Shown: one piece after another, positions 30,402-39,054 of the stretch
Layout of the letters: every line of letters starts with the position of its first letter
Numbering within the stretch: position 1 is the stretch's first letter
IMG/VR virus record: IMGVR_UViG_3300012936_000004
Span: 25,415 to 89,414 of that record
Reading direction: 5' to 3' (one strand)
From: a virus
Length of the DNA: 64,000 nt
The notes under the pieces: generated by a model
The model's input: the letters and a program-made list of their open reading frames with translations, nothing else
What the model was told of the DNA's origin: nothing
Databases searched by the model: none
Made by a program: the position numbers and the translations under genes

Positions 30402-31362
30402 TTTCTAATATACTCCTAACTGTAAATAATCTTCCGTATTTTTGTACTGCGTCAGCGGCATCTTTACAGTTTTCCCAAGGAGGAAAACTTACTTGCCAGT
30501 CTCGCCTTAAAGCCGCACGAACTAAATCGTTACCTGCTTTATCTGCATCTGGAACTACAATAACTTCTGTATCTAAACTATCTACTATATCACATTGTGT
30601 CATACTGGGTGTATTACCTTGCATAGCAACACCACCAACTAGTAATGCATCAAACTGTCCTTCAGTAACAATTGTATACTTATGTGACTTTTGCTTGTCT
30701 ATGTTATAAACAAAATGCTTTGGACTTTGCAAATAGTATTTAGGTATTTCTTTGTTTGGAGTTTTGCCAACCCAACGTGCAGTATATCCTACAACATTAT
30801 TGTTATGATAAAACGGAAGTATTACTCTATTACTAAAATGTTTAAATGGTGACCAATGCCAGTGTTTATAAAAACTTACACCACGCTCCTCAACATATTC
30901 ACATGCGGCAACAAACTTAGCAAGTTCTGTTTCTGTTAGTTTACTAGTATCCACATTGTGTAGAGGAACTGCATCTGGAGGCAATACAGAATCTGGCCAA
31001 TCTATTTTTACTTCACGCTGTTCTGCTTTTTGTATAAACTGATCTGCAATACTTGCTTCTTCTTGTTCTTTAAGTAGTTCAAAGTTAATACGCTGTATCT
31101 GTGCAGGATCTGCTCCCAACTGTTCTAATAGTTCTTTTAAACGTCCTGCTATTCTACGACCTTGTGACCATCCAGTTTTAAATCCACAGTTAAAACAATT
31201 GTACTGAAACTTTTCATCGTCAAACATAAAACCGCCACGTTTACGTTTGTCTGGACCATGCCCACGAGTATGACACATCGGACAGTTTCCACTAATCCAA
31301 CCACTAGGTGTTTGTTTCCACCCACCAGGCATATTTTGTCTTACAAAGTCGAGTACAATCAT
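30346..31362 (-). CDS. 61: DNA primase (T4 gp61/DnaG-like)
   Basis: 338 aa. N-terminal zinc-binding module with CPMC (about 24-27) and CFNCG (about 55-59). TOPRIM core: YTIVTEGQFDALLVGG with the metal Glu and VVPDADKAGNDL with the DxD. It makes RNA primers with gp41. The -10 of its promoter is 6 nt from the ATG, so the message is probably leaderless. Confidence 0.9.
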   Translation of the reverse strand: MIVLDFVRQNMPGGWKQTPSGWISGNCPMCHTRGHGPDKRKRGGFMFDDEKFQYNCFNCGFKTGWSQGRRIAGRLKELLEQLGADPAQIQRINFELLKEQEEASIADQFIQKAEQREVKIDWPDSVLPPDAVPLHNVDTSKLTETELAKFVAACEYVEERGVSFYKHWHWSPFKHFSNRVILPFYHNNNVVGYTARWVGKTPNKEIPKYYLQSPKHFVYNIDKQKSHKYTIVTEGQFDALLVGGVAMQGNTPSMTQCDIVDSLDTEVIVVPDADKAGNDLVRAALRRDWQVSFPPWENCKDAADAVQKYGRLFTVRSILESAFKNKTKIQVLAKSYCR

Positions 31363-31368
31363 AAGTTA

Positions 31369-31397
31369 ATAATACAATTTATTTTGAGAAATGTCAA
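31369..31397 (-). promoter_or_regulatory. early sigma70 promoter, leaderless geometry
   Basis: TTGACA, 17 nt, TATTAT, then 6 nt to the primase ATG, minus strand. Confidence 0.7.
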
Positions 31398-31400
31398 TAG

Positions 31401-31844
31401 TTAGCCTTGTGTCATTAATTTACGAACTTCTAATACATAACTTGCTCGCATATTCTGATCACTATGAAGTGCATATTCACGCCCAAATTCATCTGTATAA
31501 GTAATAACAATATTATATAACCCAGGATCGGTATTTGCATTTAAGTCTTGGTTATCAAAACGTAAAACTGCAATACCACGATCATAATCAAAAGGAATTA
31601 AAGTCTTATTTAAGATAACTATTTTATTATTATTGAGAACATGAGCAGTAAAAGTTTTAGTTTGTAAATTTTCTGGCTTACGGTCAGTTGTTTGAACAAA
31701 AAATTCAATATCAGTATGCACACCTTGGTAATGTACCAATGGCTTATGATTGCTAACACCGTGATATGTTGTTCCCTTACGAGTAGGTACTAATATTTCA
31801 CTACGTTGGTTATAAATGTAACTGGTAGTTTGATAATTGTTCAT
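31401..31844 (-). CDS. late structural-type protein, 147 aa
   Basis: Beta-rich, with the Ig-like strand pattern DPGLYNIVITYTDEFGREYAL near the C-terminus. Similar small proteins accompany tail genes in marine phages. A late box and GGAGAT ribosome binding site precede it. It is divergent from the plus-strand gene at 31887. Confidence 0.55.
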   Translation of the reverse strand: MNNYQTTSYIYNQRSEILVPTRKGTTYHGVSNHKPLVHYQGVHTDIEFFVQTTDRKPENLQTKTFTAHVLNNNKIVILNKTLIPFDYDRGIAVLRFDNQDLNANTDPGLYNIVITYTDEFGREYALHSDQNMRASYVLEVRKLMTQG

Positions 31845-31860
31845 GTTAAATCTCCACTAG

Positions 31861-31866
31861 TATTTA
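31861..31866 (-). promoter_or_regulatory. late promoter box (minus side of divergent pair)
   Basis: TAAATA on the minus strand, with a leader carrying GGAGAT before the gene at 31844. Confidence 0.6.
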
Positions 31867-31872
31867 TTTGAA

Positions 31873-31878
31873 TAAGTA
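31873..31878 (+). promoter_or_regulatory. late promoter box variant (plus side)
   Basis: ATAAGTA-type box 8 nt before the plus-strand ATG at 31887; the same variant lies in front of the terminase and 136-aa genes. Confidence 0.55.
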
Positions 31879-31886
31879 ATATTACA

Positions 31887-32267
31887 ATGACGTATATACC
31901 ACAAAAATACCAAAAACTTTTAAACGAGTTTCCGTTTTTAACACTAGTATCATACGGCGATAATGAATATGTTGGCATAATGCAAAATGTAGACCAATAC
32001 ATGGCTAGTATGTATAACTTCGATAGCATTAAATCTAACGATAACAAAATAGAATTTTTAGACTTAGGTGAAGAATGGTGGTGGGGAACAAATCGTATGA
32101 TTCCTATCAATATTATATTTAAAAGTCGTTGGGAAAAATTTAGACCAACACTTGTAACATTTAGTCAAAAGAATTTTCAAATTATTGCAGGGCCTAGCAT
32201 AAGTTTAAACAACATTATCCAAAAACGTGTTAAACGCAGAAACATTCAATTAGTAAGAAAACTCTAA
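31887..32267 (+). CDS. conserved phage protein, 126 aa
   Basis: The only plus-strand gene in the first 62 kb. FLTLVSYGDNEYVGIMQNVDQYMASMY, LDLGEEWWWGTNRMIPINIIF and the basic end KRVKRRNIQLVRKL match, to my recollection, a widespread marine T4-like phage protein of unknown role. Late box 8 nt from ATG. Its end overlaps the convergent gene at 32264 by 4 bases. Confidence 0.65.
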   Translation: MTYIPQKYQKLLNEFPFLTLVSYGDNEYVGIMQNVDQYMASMYNFDSIKSNDNKIEFLDLGEEWWWGTNRMIPINIIFKSRWEKFRPTLVTFSQKNFQIIAGPSISLNNIIQKRVKRRNIQLVRKL

Positions 32268-32821
32268 TATAATTGTTCGCAGATTAAGTTCATGTGTACT
32301 ACAATAGCAGTAGCATAAGCAACCGCATGTGCTTTCTTAAAGTAGTAAGCATCACTACCGGGAGGCTTAATCCAAACTTCTCGATTAATTGTTTCCCAGT
32401 CACTGGTCAATAAGTAGCGTTTAGCAGGACGAATAACTGCAATACTAGCCGCTAAATCTGAAATACTTCTCGGCTTTAAGTTTTTAATTACTTCATAATG
32501 GTTGCCAATATGAAATAGTTTTTCTACAAACTCTTTGTGTTCTAACAATTCCCAAAGTGGCTCTGTTGTCATTAATGTGTTTAGATGATCTTCATCACGC
32601 ACTTCTTTGTATATACTAACATTAAGCATATCTAATTTAAAGTATCCTACATCATCTGCTTCTTTATGATCTACTGTGCATAATCCTTTAAAAGGATCAC
32701 TTGGCACACGATGAAAATAAACACCTGTATTGTGTTTACGATTTTTTAAACGTGCAGGAACGTGTCGTAGTTTATTTAAAACTGTGTCTCTATTTGCAAA
32801 GTCTATATCAATATCTGGCAT
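32264..32821 (-). CDS. DNA polymerase III alpha-like fragment protein
   Basis: 185 aa. It begins PDIDIDFANRD, like the DnaE catalytic signature (LPDIDxDF), and ends FKKAHAVAYATAIV, like the DnaE FNKSHAAAY segment, with GYFKLDMLNVS in between. The full polymerase core is missing (DnaE is about 1160 aa), so it is unlikely to polymerise DNA. It may mimic or bind host Pol III, or be a remnant under new selection. I recall similar mini-DnaE proteins in marine phages. Confidence 0.6.
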   Translation of the reverse strand: MPDIDIDFANRDTVLNKLRHVPARLKNRKHNTGVYFHRVPSDPFKGLCTVDHKEADDVGYFKLDMLNVSIYKEVRDEDHLNTLMTTEPLWELLEHKEFVEKLFHIGNHYEVIKNLKPRSISDLAASIAVIRPAKRYLLTSDWETINREVWIKPPGSDAYYFKKAHAVAYATAIVVHMNLICEQLY

Positions 32822-32829
32822 GTCTTTTC

Positions 32830-33108
32830 CTATAAAAATAATTGTACCATAGCAATACTATTCATTACTACAAACCAAGCACATAATACGATAGCAAATC
32901 CTGCTTTTCGAATTATTGTACTAATTACACCAAGTATACTACCAACTAGATATAATGGAATAAAAATCTTTGTTGCAGGATCTAATACTGTGTATGTTAG
33001 AATTGCACTTGCAGATACTAATAAAATAGTTTCTACTAGTTCACAATAAAAAGCAAATGGACTGAGTCTATAGCTTTCTTTAAAAAAGTTTACAACACCA
33101 TTAATCAT
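32830..33108 (-). CDS. small membrane protein, 92 aa
   Basis: Start MINGVV overlaps the upstream stop as ATGA. Three hydrophobic stretches (LVETILLVSASAILTYTV; IFIPLYLVGSILGVIST; FAIVLCAWFVVMNSIAMV) suggest three membrane spans. Role unknown. Confidence 0.6.
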   Translation of the reverse strand: MINGVVNFFKESYRLSPFAFYCELVETILLVSASAILTYTVLDPATKIFIPLYLVGSILGVISTIIRKAGFAIVLCAWFVVMNSIAMVQLFL

Positions 33109-33761
33109 TCTACTGGTTCTCCGTCTATAATGTGTCTCACCCAAGCGGCATCTTGTGGTGACTGTTCTGTTTTCTTCCCCCAATAGCCAGCATCAATAGT
33201 ATTTGCTATTCTATTAAAGCATTCATCTGGCATATCACGTAATGCATTTTGTGCCCTTGTACTACAAATAATAATCCAAGGACTTATCTTTCCAGACTCT
33301 ACCCAATCAGAAATTGTATATCCTCCAGCAGTTTCCCAGAAAGTTTCAAAGTAATCTACCTTACTAGCAGTTTCAATGAAGCGTTCTAATGCACGGTCTA
33401 CTGTTTCCTTTTTTAAATGATCTTTAACAAAAAGCATATACATTCTATCTGTAGGCCAGTCTTTTAGTTTTGCTTGTTTACGTACTAACCAACGAGTGTA
33501 TGCTTCTGCATCAATCACACGTGTATTAATACAGTAACTACCATACTTCACAAAAGCACTAAAGAACTGACTATCAACAAAGTCTTTATATTCCTTAGGC
33601 TTGTGTTGCATACTCAACCTATAAAACAAATCAAAAGAACTAAAACCTGCAACTGTTTCAGGAAATTCTTTTGCAAGCCAACGTCTCTTCTTTTCACAAG
33701 TATGAGCTACTAGTGAACTTTCACGTTTAAATTCTCTGTTACAGTATTCACACTTCATCAT
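33105..33761 (-). CDS. zinc-finger protein, 218 aa
   Basis: The N-terminus has CEYC...HTC (CxxC at about 4-7 and His/Cys near 20-22), a C2HC-type finger. The helical remainder has many aromatic residues. I recall this gene next to small replication-region genes in marine phages; function unknown, nucleic-acid binding likely. Confidence 0.6.
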   Translation of the reverse strand: MMKCEYCNREFKRESSLVAHTCEKKRRWLAKEFPETVAGFSSFDLFYRLSMQHKPKEYKDFVDSQFFSAFVKYGSYCINTRVIDAEAYTRWLVRKQAKLKDWPTDRMYMLFVKDHLKKETVDRALERFIETASKVDYFETFWETAGGYTISDWVESGKISPWIIICSTRAQNALRDMPDECFNRIANTIDAGYWGKKTEQSPQDAAWVRHIIDGEPVE

Positions 33762-33927
33762 CTGAGATTTCTAATATTGCTCTCGCTGTTCTATTTTTAA
33801 TAATCACATTAGCTTCTGGTTCAATATTATCATATTCACTGTCTGGTATTAATACAACAATTTTATAACTTTCGTCTGGCCAGACTAAATCCATTTGTAC
33901 TTCACCTTGTAAACATTTTACTTTCAT
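33748..33927 (-). CDS. small protein, tandem paralogue of the next gene upstream, 59 aa
   Basis: Start MKVKCLQGEV at 33927 overlaps the previous stop (ATGA). It shares V-x-C-x-x-G-x-x-Q-x-D-L-x-W with the adjacent 33924-34121 product, so the two are a tandem duplication. Beta-rich; function unknown. Confidence 0.55.
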   Translation of the reverse strand: MKVKCLQGEVQMDLVWPDESYKIVVLIPDSEYDNIEPEANVIIKNRTARAILEISDDEV

Positions 33928-34121
33928 AGTATACCCGCTTCTTCTGTTACTTCGATTACTGTATCTTTTTCTAAGTATGAAAACTTTGCAATAATCCCAT
34001 CTTCCACTTTGTAGTATGTACCGCCATCTAGTATTTGTATTCGCCAACCGTGATCATTATCATCTTTTGGTATCCAACTCAAATCTAACTGTAGACTTCC
34101 TTTGTGACAATATACCATCAT
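33924..34121 (-). CDS. small protein, tandem paralogue, 65 aa
   Basis: Second member of the pair (VYCHKGSLQLDLSW). Two ATGs start the frame; it overlaps the stop of the 152-aa gene. Function unknown. Confidence 0.55.
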   Translation of the reverse strand: MMVYCHKGSLQLDLSWIPKDDNDHGWRIQILDGGTYYKVEDGIIAKFSYLEKDTVIEVTEEAGIL

Positions 34122-34576
34122 TTGAATATATCCTTTATTTCTTTTTTATTCATACCTTGTTGCTCCATACGATCTACAAACACTTCTTTATCATTTGTTT
34201 GTGCAAACAACTCTAACTCATCTTCGTTGTAGTTAGGAAACTGTTCTGCAAGCCAAGTTAAAAATTTATTCTTTTTACCTGCTTTACCCGGAGGAACCCA
34301 TTCGTGATATTCTGTTTTACCTGTACCTGCAATTTGTAATAGTTGCAATTGTAATTGCGGATGACTTTTTAACGTATTAAAGTCAACATTAGCAAACTCA
34401 TTTACTAACATCAAATAATTAGGAGCGTTCGATCCACGTACACTACTAGCCCATCGCATTTGAATCCACATTTGTTTGTCATACTTTTCACGTTCTTCTT
34501 TTGTCAAACTTTTATACCAAGCACGATCTTTTGTGTCGATTGCTCTCATTTCATTTTTAATATCTAGTTTACTCAT
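34118..34576 (-). CDS. conserved protein, possibly clamp-loader small-subunit-like, 152 aa
   Basis: Start MSKLDIK at 34576 overlaps the upstream stop (TTATGA). The pattern MRWASSV...YLMLVNEFAN, HPQLQLQLLQIAGTG and YHEWVPP is loosely similar to phage gp62 (clamp-loader small subunit), but gp44 and gp45 are not nearby, so I hold this weakly. Confidence 0.5.
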   Translation of the reverse strand: MSKLDIKNEMRAIDTKDRAWYKSLTKEEREKYDKQMWIQMRWASSVRGSNAPNYLMLVNEFANVDFNTLKSHPQLQLQLLQIAGTGKTEYHEWVPPGKAGKKNKFLTWLAEQFPNYNEDELELFAQTNDKEVFVDRMEQQGMNKKEIKDIFK

Positions 34577-34671
34577 AACCCTAAACTCCACATCCAAATT
34601 GGAATAATAATAAAATGTAAAGCAATACAAATACCTAACATCAAATATACAATACGCTTTTGTGGATCCAT
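34573..34671 (-). CDS. membrane peptide, 32 aa
   Basis: One hydrophobic helix (YLMLGICIALHFIIIPIWMW) after a short basic N-terminus (MDPQKR). Stop overlaps the next ATG as ATGA. One of several tiny coupled frames in this stretch. Confidence 0.45.
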   Translation of the reverse strand: MDPQKRIVYLMLGICIALHFIIIPIWMWSLGL

Positions 34672-34675
34672 ATGC

Positions 34676-34837
34676 TTAACTTTTTTTATTCTTTTTCCTT
34701 TGAGGACCGTTTGTATATACTAACTCATCAGGATCAGTTCGTAATCCAGCTTCACATATTGTTATTTTATTACCTTTAGCAAGCCATTCATTGATTGCAT
34801 TAGTTTCTTCTTCTTTAATAATTACTTTACTGTTCAT
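34676..34837 (-). CDS. small basic-tailed protein, 53 aa
   Basis: Helix-strand pattern (VIIKEEETNAINEWLAKGN) and a Lys/Asn/Arg-rich end. It overlaps the 35-aa membrane peptide by 11 bases. No family recognised. Confidence 0.5.
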   Translation of the reverse strand: MNSKVIIKEEETNAINEWLAKGNKITICEAGLRTDPDELVYTNGPQRKKNKKS

Positions 34838-34934
34838 CAAATTTACCTTTTCTTATATAGTTTATTAGATTGGGTAGTAATAAAAAGAAACTTACTACAA
34901 GACTTAAACCCAATATGTATACCCAGTCTGGCAT
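34827..34934 (-). CDS. membrane peptide, 35 aa
   Basis: One membrane span (VYILGLSLVVSFFLLLPNLI) and a basic tail. The ATG overlaps the upstream stop (TAATG). Confidence 0.5.
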   Translation of the reverse strand: MPDWVYILGLSLVVSFFLLLPNLINYIRKGKFDEQ

Positions 34935-35149
34935 TACCACAATCCAATTGTTTTACCGTTACCTACTATTATAAAGCCACATGTTAAAATATGCAAGACA
35001 ATCCAGAACGTTCTGAACAATAATGCTTTATGAACATCACTTTGTGTAATAGGTAAAAACTCTGGCTTGTCGTCATCATTAAGACCAACAGGCATGCCTA
35101 CTGTTCTCGCCCACAATTTAAGCCATCTTCGTTGCCCACGCATTACCAT
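34934..35149 (-). CDS. small membrane protein, 71 aa
   Basis: Basic Trp-rich start (RGQRRWLKLWART), then one span near residues 44-62 (LLFRTFWIVLHILTCGFIIV). It overlaps the 166-aa gene by 7 bases. No family recognised. Confidence 0.5.
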   Translation of the reverse strand: MVMRGQRRWLKLWARTVGMPVGLNDDDKPEFLPITQSDVHKALLFRTFWIVLHILTCGFIIVGNGKTIGLW

Positions 35150-35643
35150 AAATCCGCTGTACTAAGTACGTCTGGTATTTTACTTGTTTCTTTAACAATA
35201 AAAATGCAATCAGGATTTTCTTTTTCGTTTAGTGGTACTGTTAATATATGTCCGTACTTTAATTTTGGAAAGTACCATTTCACTTCTTGGAAAATATTAA
35301 CAATCTCGATTTCTGTAAATGTAGGAATAAATCCTGTAATAGGATTAAACACAAAACTTTTAAACCCACGATCATTCAAACTTGTAACAGGTAATACTTC
35401 CGGATCACCAATACTAGGGTCACAACATACTATACTCCAATCCAATGGAACTTTAAGTGTACGATTACCTATCTTTAAAACTGCGGCTGGGCTACTAAAA
35501 CTTTCTAAGAATACTAGTGGAACAAATATATAATCTGCATTATCTTTATCTGTATAATCTAATACACAATATCTTATATCGTCGATTTCTTCTGGAACGA
35601 AATCTAAATTATATCCATTATTTTCTACTGTTAATATTTTCAT
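35143..35643 (-). CDS. conserved phage protein, 166 aa
   Basis: Beta-rich. CSIVCCDPS-like segment (DWSIVCCDPSIGDPEVLP), GFIPTFTEIEI and a C-terminal PDCIFIVKETSKIPD. I recall similar proteins next to uvsW in marine phages; function unknown. It overlaps uvsW by 4 bases. Confidence 0.6.
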   Translation of the reverse strand: MKILTVENNGYNLDFVPEEIDDIRYCVLDYTDKDNADYIFVPLVFLESFSSPAAVLKIGNRTLKVPLDWSIVCCDPSIGDPEVLPVTSLNDRGFKSFVFNPITGFIPTFTEIEIVNIFQEVKWYFPKLKYGHILTVPLNEKENPDCIFIVKETSKIPDVLSTADLW

Positions 35644-37094
35644 TTGTAATTTACTTTCTCTACATGGAAAGGATAGTTGGCTTCCTTGTAATATTTTTTA
35701 CGTTCAGTTAAATGTCTTTTACTAAACTTTGCACTGCTTGTGACATCCCATATTTGCACATGGTCTTTATCCTGTGCTTTACGTATTCCTCGACCTATTG
35801 ATTGAATAACACGTACAAAAGATTTACCAGGTTCAATAAGAACAAGATTAAAGATGCGAGGAATATTAATCCCCACGGCGGCAACACCGTAGGTTGCAAT
35901 AATGATTTTATTGTTTGCATCGCTAACTTCATCGTATTCGTCCTTTCTGTCCTGTGTTTTCATTTTACCAGATATAAAAACTGTTTCTTCGCCAAGTCTT
36001 TCTAGCAATCCTTCACCAGCTTTTATTCTGTCAACTAATACTAATGTATTTCCGGACTCAGACATTCGTGAAATAATTTCACTCATATAGTCTAATCGAT
36101 TTCTATCAGTTGTTAAGTAAGTGAGCTCGCTCTGATAGTTACCATAATTAAGATCATCTTGTAATTGTAATATGTTCACTTGACATTGTGCTAATACACC
36201 TTGATCTTGTAACTCACTTGCCGCTAATTGATGTACAACTTCTCCTAAGCCTACTTCTAAACTTAAACGTTCATGATCTGCTTTAGGTATTGTACCTGTT
36301 AGTCCCCAACGAATAGGAACATTACGAAAACTTCCTGTGAGTAACTTTTTAAGTACATCTGCTTTTGCTTGGTGTACTTCGTCTACCATAATACATACTA
36401 CATCTTCAGCAAACTCATCTAAACTCATTTCGCTTTCGCCATCACGGAAACGTTTTTCAATTAAGTTTAAACTTTGCCAAGTACAAATAGTATGAGTTTT
36501 ACCAAACTCTTTACGGTCACCAAAGTACACACCAACGTCTAACCCTAAGTTAATATAGTCTGCTTCTGTTTGTGTTACTAGGTCTTTATTAGGTACAATA
36601 ACAATACTACGTCCGTATGGTTCTATTAAGTTACTAAGTGCGGCAGTCATTAATGTCTTACCAGCACCTGTTGCAATCTCTTGGATGCTTTGGTTGTTCT
36701 CTAAAAATTTATTAATAATGCTTACCTGATAATCTCTTAATACAACAGGCTCACCTCCTGCTGGATGTTTATCAGGCCATGTTTTATCGCTGAAGTGATC
36801 TTCTGTAACTTGTGGGAACTCAAACTTCCATGTCTTTCTAGTATCCTCTATTTCAAAATCATATTTTTGTTCTTGAAGTATTGGAATAATATGTGGCAAT
36901 GCATTAACAAATGTGTTGCCGCCCATTGTAAAAAAGCCTACACAACCGTCCCAACGTCCTAGTTTATAGGCGGGTACATGTCTTGCATAAGGTAAAAAGA
37001 ACTTTAGTTTTTGTTCACACTTACGACGAGTTTGTAAGTCGAGTCCTTCAACTTTACAATTAACTTCGTCTTTAAGGATAATTTTACACTTCAT
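35640..37094 (-). CDS. uvsW: UvsW-like recombination helicase
   Basis: 484 aa superfamily 2 helicase. Walker A ATGAGKT (141-147), DEVH box (MVDEVHQAK), WGLTGTI motif III, and C-terminal motifs V and VI (GVAAVGINIPR; QSIGRGIRKA). In T4, UvsW drives branch migration and R-loop removal at the switch from origin- to recombination-dependent replication. Its promoter -10 is 6 nt from the ATG. Confidence 0.9.
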   Translation of the reverse strand: MKCKIILKDEVNCKVEGLDLQTRRKCEQKLKFFLPYARHVPAYKLGRWDGCVGFFTMGGNTFVNALPHIIPILQEQKYDFEIEDTRKTWKFEFPQVTEDHFSDKTWPDKHPAGGEPVVLRDYQVSIINKFLENNQSIQEIATGAGKTLMTAALSNLIEPYGRSIVIVPNKDLVTQTEADYINLGLDVGVYFGDRKEFGKTHTICTWQSLNLIEKRFRDGESEMSLDEFAEDVVCIMVDEVHQAKADVLKKLLTGSFRNVPIRWGLTGTIPKADHERLSLEVGLGEVVHQLAASELQDQGVLAQCQVNILQLQDDLNYGNYQSELTYLTTDRNRLDYMSEIISRMSESGNTLVLVDRIKAGEGLLERLGEETVFISGKMKTQDRKDEYDEVSDANNKIIIATYGVAAVGINIPRIFNLVLIEPGKSFVRVIQSIGRGIRKAQDKDHVQIWDVTSSAKFSKRHLTERKKYYKEANYPFHVEKVNYK

Positions 37095-37100
37095 AAGTTT

Positions 37101-37129
37101 ACTATAACCTAAGATTGTTTTTTTGTCAA
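37101..37129 (-). promoter_or_regulatory. early sigma70 promoter, leaderless geometry
   Basis: TTGACA, 17 nt, TATAGT, then 6 nt to the uvsW ATG, minus strand. Confidence 0.7.
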
Positions 37130-37157
37130 GAATTACATAAATACTTATATAAAAGAA

Positions 37158-37188
37158 GGGCTAGTAAGATGTCTTACCTTACTAGCCC
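37158..37188 (-). terminator. strong intrinsic terminator
   Basis: An 11-bp perfect stem (GGGCTAGTAAG / CTTACTAGCCC) followed on the minus strand by TTCTTTT. A second hairpin (CCCGG...CCGGG then CTTTTT, 37195-37250) lies between it and the ATPase gene and contains a GAGAGT microrepeat. Confidence 0.8.
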
Positions 37189-37261
37189 CTAGTGAAAAAG
37201 CCCGGCGAGTGAGAGTGAGAGTGACGCAGACAGAGGAGTCCACTTCCGGGTTTTTATATTT

Positions 37262-38275
37262 CTAGCCACGTTTCATACAAGTCATTTCTACGTAACGTTG
37301 CCACTTATCGCCATTCATCCTTTTCAGGTCGGCAATTTTTAAAACCATACGCAAGCTCATTTCACGTAGCCTGTTTCGGTTATCATGAATATAAGTCATT
37401 AGCTTGCTTGTTTCAGCTTCACCAAACTTATATTCGTCTAGCATACCGTCTGAGACGATCTGCTTACAGCGCAAGAACTTGTCTCGCATTGTATCTAATG
37501 TTAAGTCCAAGTAGTGACAACGTGACATAATCGCATCTAAGTGATCTTTTAGTTTACCACGTGTTTTGTCAAACTTGAGATTCGTAATAAAGATGATCGA
37601 ACCTTTAAACTCAAATTTATCTGGAATACCTTCGTTAGCAAGCACTCGGCTTTCTGAACGCCAACTTAGGTAACGTTTAGGACTGCTATCAAGTGCCGCT
37701 TTGAGTAAGTTCAAACTTGTCTCATCATACAGTACACTATCACAGTCATCTAGTACAAGTACTGAACCGCTTTCGCTGTATTCATATAGTAACTTGTATA
37801 AACCTATTGCACTAGCGGCGCCTTTTTCCATACCATACTTACGTCCAGTATTACCAGCCCCACCGCTCATCTTATTCATCATTTCCGCTTCACGGATAAC
37901 TTTCTCAACTCCATAGGATTTACCAACACCTGGAGGTCCTGTTACTACCATTCCACGTACTACACCATCACAGGAAGCATAACTCATATCTTCTAAAATT
38001 TGAAATCGTTCACGCAATCTTTCGATAATTTCTGCGTCGGTTTCATTTTTTGTAGCATCAGCTTCTACTGTTTCGCCGTCTTTCATCACTTCAAAGAACT
38101 CCGGACTTTGTACTTTAATACGGACGTTACCGTCTGGCATGCCTGCATGGTCTAATCCATCTACAGTAATGTAGTTGCTTTTAGCACCTTCCGTATAACC
38201 TTTTACTAGTGTAAACACTGTGTCGGTTACTGGCATATTGCGGTAGCTTCCGTTTCTAATTAATACTTGTTTCAT
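37262..38275 (-). CDS. AAA+ ATPase
   Basis: 337 aa. Walker A GPPGVGKS (113-120), Walker B VLVLDDCDS, sensor-1-like IIFITNLKF and an Arg-rich C-terminal lid (DNRNRLREMSLRMVLK). It resembles an AAA+ protein seen in large marine phages and is not a clear clamp-loader gp44. A replication or remodelling role is inferred from its place next to uvsW. SD GAGAG precedes ATG. Confidence 0.75.
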   Translation of the reverse strand: MKQVLIRNGSYRNMPVTDTVFTLVKGYTEGAKSNYITVDGLDHAGMPDGNVRIKVQSPEFFEVMKDGETVEADATKNETDAEIIERLRERFQILEDMSYASCDGVVRGMVVTGPPGVGKSYGVEKVIREAEMMNKMSGGAGNTGRKYGMEKGAASAIGLYKLLYEYSESGSVLVLDDCDSVLYDETSLNLLKAALDSSPKRYLSWRSESRVLANEGIPDKFEFKGSIIFITNLKFDKTRGKLKDHLDAIMSRCHYLDLTLDTMRDKFLRCKQIVSDGMLDEYKFGEAETSKLMTYIHDNRNRLREMSLRMVLKIADLKRMNGDKWQRYVEMTCMKRG

Positions 38276-38314
38276 GGTCTCTCACTCCAATTAACTGTTT
38301 CTATCTACAACTTA

Positions 38315-38342
38315 ACAATAGCATCTATATATCTACTGTCAA
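38315..38342 (-). promoter_or_regulatory. early sigma70 promoter
   Basis: TTGACA, 16 nt, TATTGT on the minus strand; leader about 40 nt. Confidence 0.6.
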
Positions 38343-39040
38343 CCTTTTTCTTCAATTTTTACATAATTAAATACAGTTTCTTTACAATCACTGAACTTAC
38401 TTACGTCATGTTGTTTTACTTTACCAGTAATAACAACGTCTTTATTTTCAATAATACCAGAGATGTCTGGCTCTTTGCTGAAGAAGAACTTTATAATATT
38501 TTCTTCTTTAGTAACACAGGTTACCAAATGGATACCATATTTTGCAATAAATTTGACATCTTTAATTAATGCTTGGAACCGCATACGTTCTCCAGGCTTA
38601 CCAACAAAATCACTCTTAGGACGCATGTCAGTGAACCAATCGTCTAACGTTTGGCGTTTCTCTTGAACACGAGCACTATTTGGTAAACTAGCAAGAACAC
38701 TAACACCAAAGTTATCAGTTTGCTCACTACTAATAGTTTTTAATACGCCTTCCTCAAATGAGTTCATTGTGTTCATTAGTTTTTTACCAACTAACGTGTC
38801 ACGAAACGAATTAACAATATTGGTAGCTTCTTCTTTAACTTCGTCTGTAATTGTAGGCATTTCAAAATCTTCAATACCATTTAGATAATTACTAATTGTG
38901 GTTTTATTATCATAAACATTTTTGTCTTGTTCATGATCATAATATCCATAACCACTTTTAATAAAACCTTGTTCTGCATCTACAATAATAGCAAGCTGAA
39001 GAACTTGTTCTGTATTATACATTGAACGATGTTTAGCCAT
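38339..39040 (-). CDS. uncharacterised replication-region protein, 233 aa
   Basis: Helical N-terminal two thirds; the C-terminal third is strand-rich and could be a small OB-like domain (KYGIHLVTCVTKEENIIKFFF, NKDVVITGKVKQHDVS). Upstream neighbour of the AAA+ ATPase. No firm family. Confidence 0.55.
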   Translation of the reverse strand: MAKHRSMYNTEQVLQLAIIVDAEQGFIKSGYGYYDHEQDKNVYDNKTTISNYLNGIEDFEMPTITDEVKEEATNIVNSFRDTLVGKKLMNTMNSFEEGVLKTISSEQTDNFGVSVLASLPNSARVQEKRQTLDDWFTDMRPKSDFVGKPGERMRFQALIKDVKFIAKYGIHLVTCVTKEENIIKFFFSKEPDISGIIENKDVVITGKVKQHDVSKFSDCKETVFNYVKIEEKG

Positions 39041-39054
39041 TTTTAAATGCTCCC

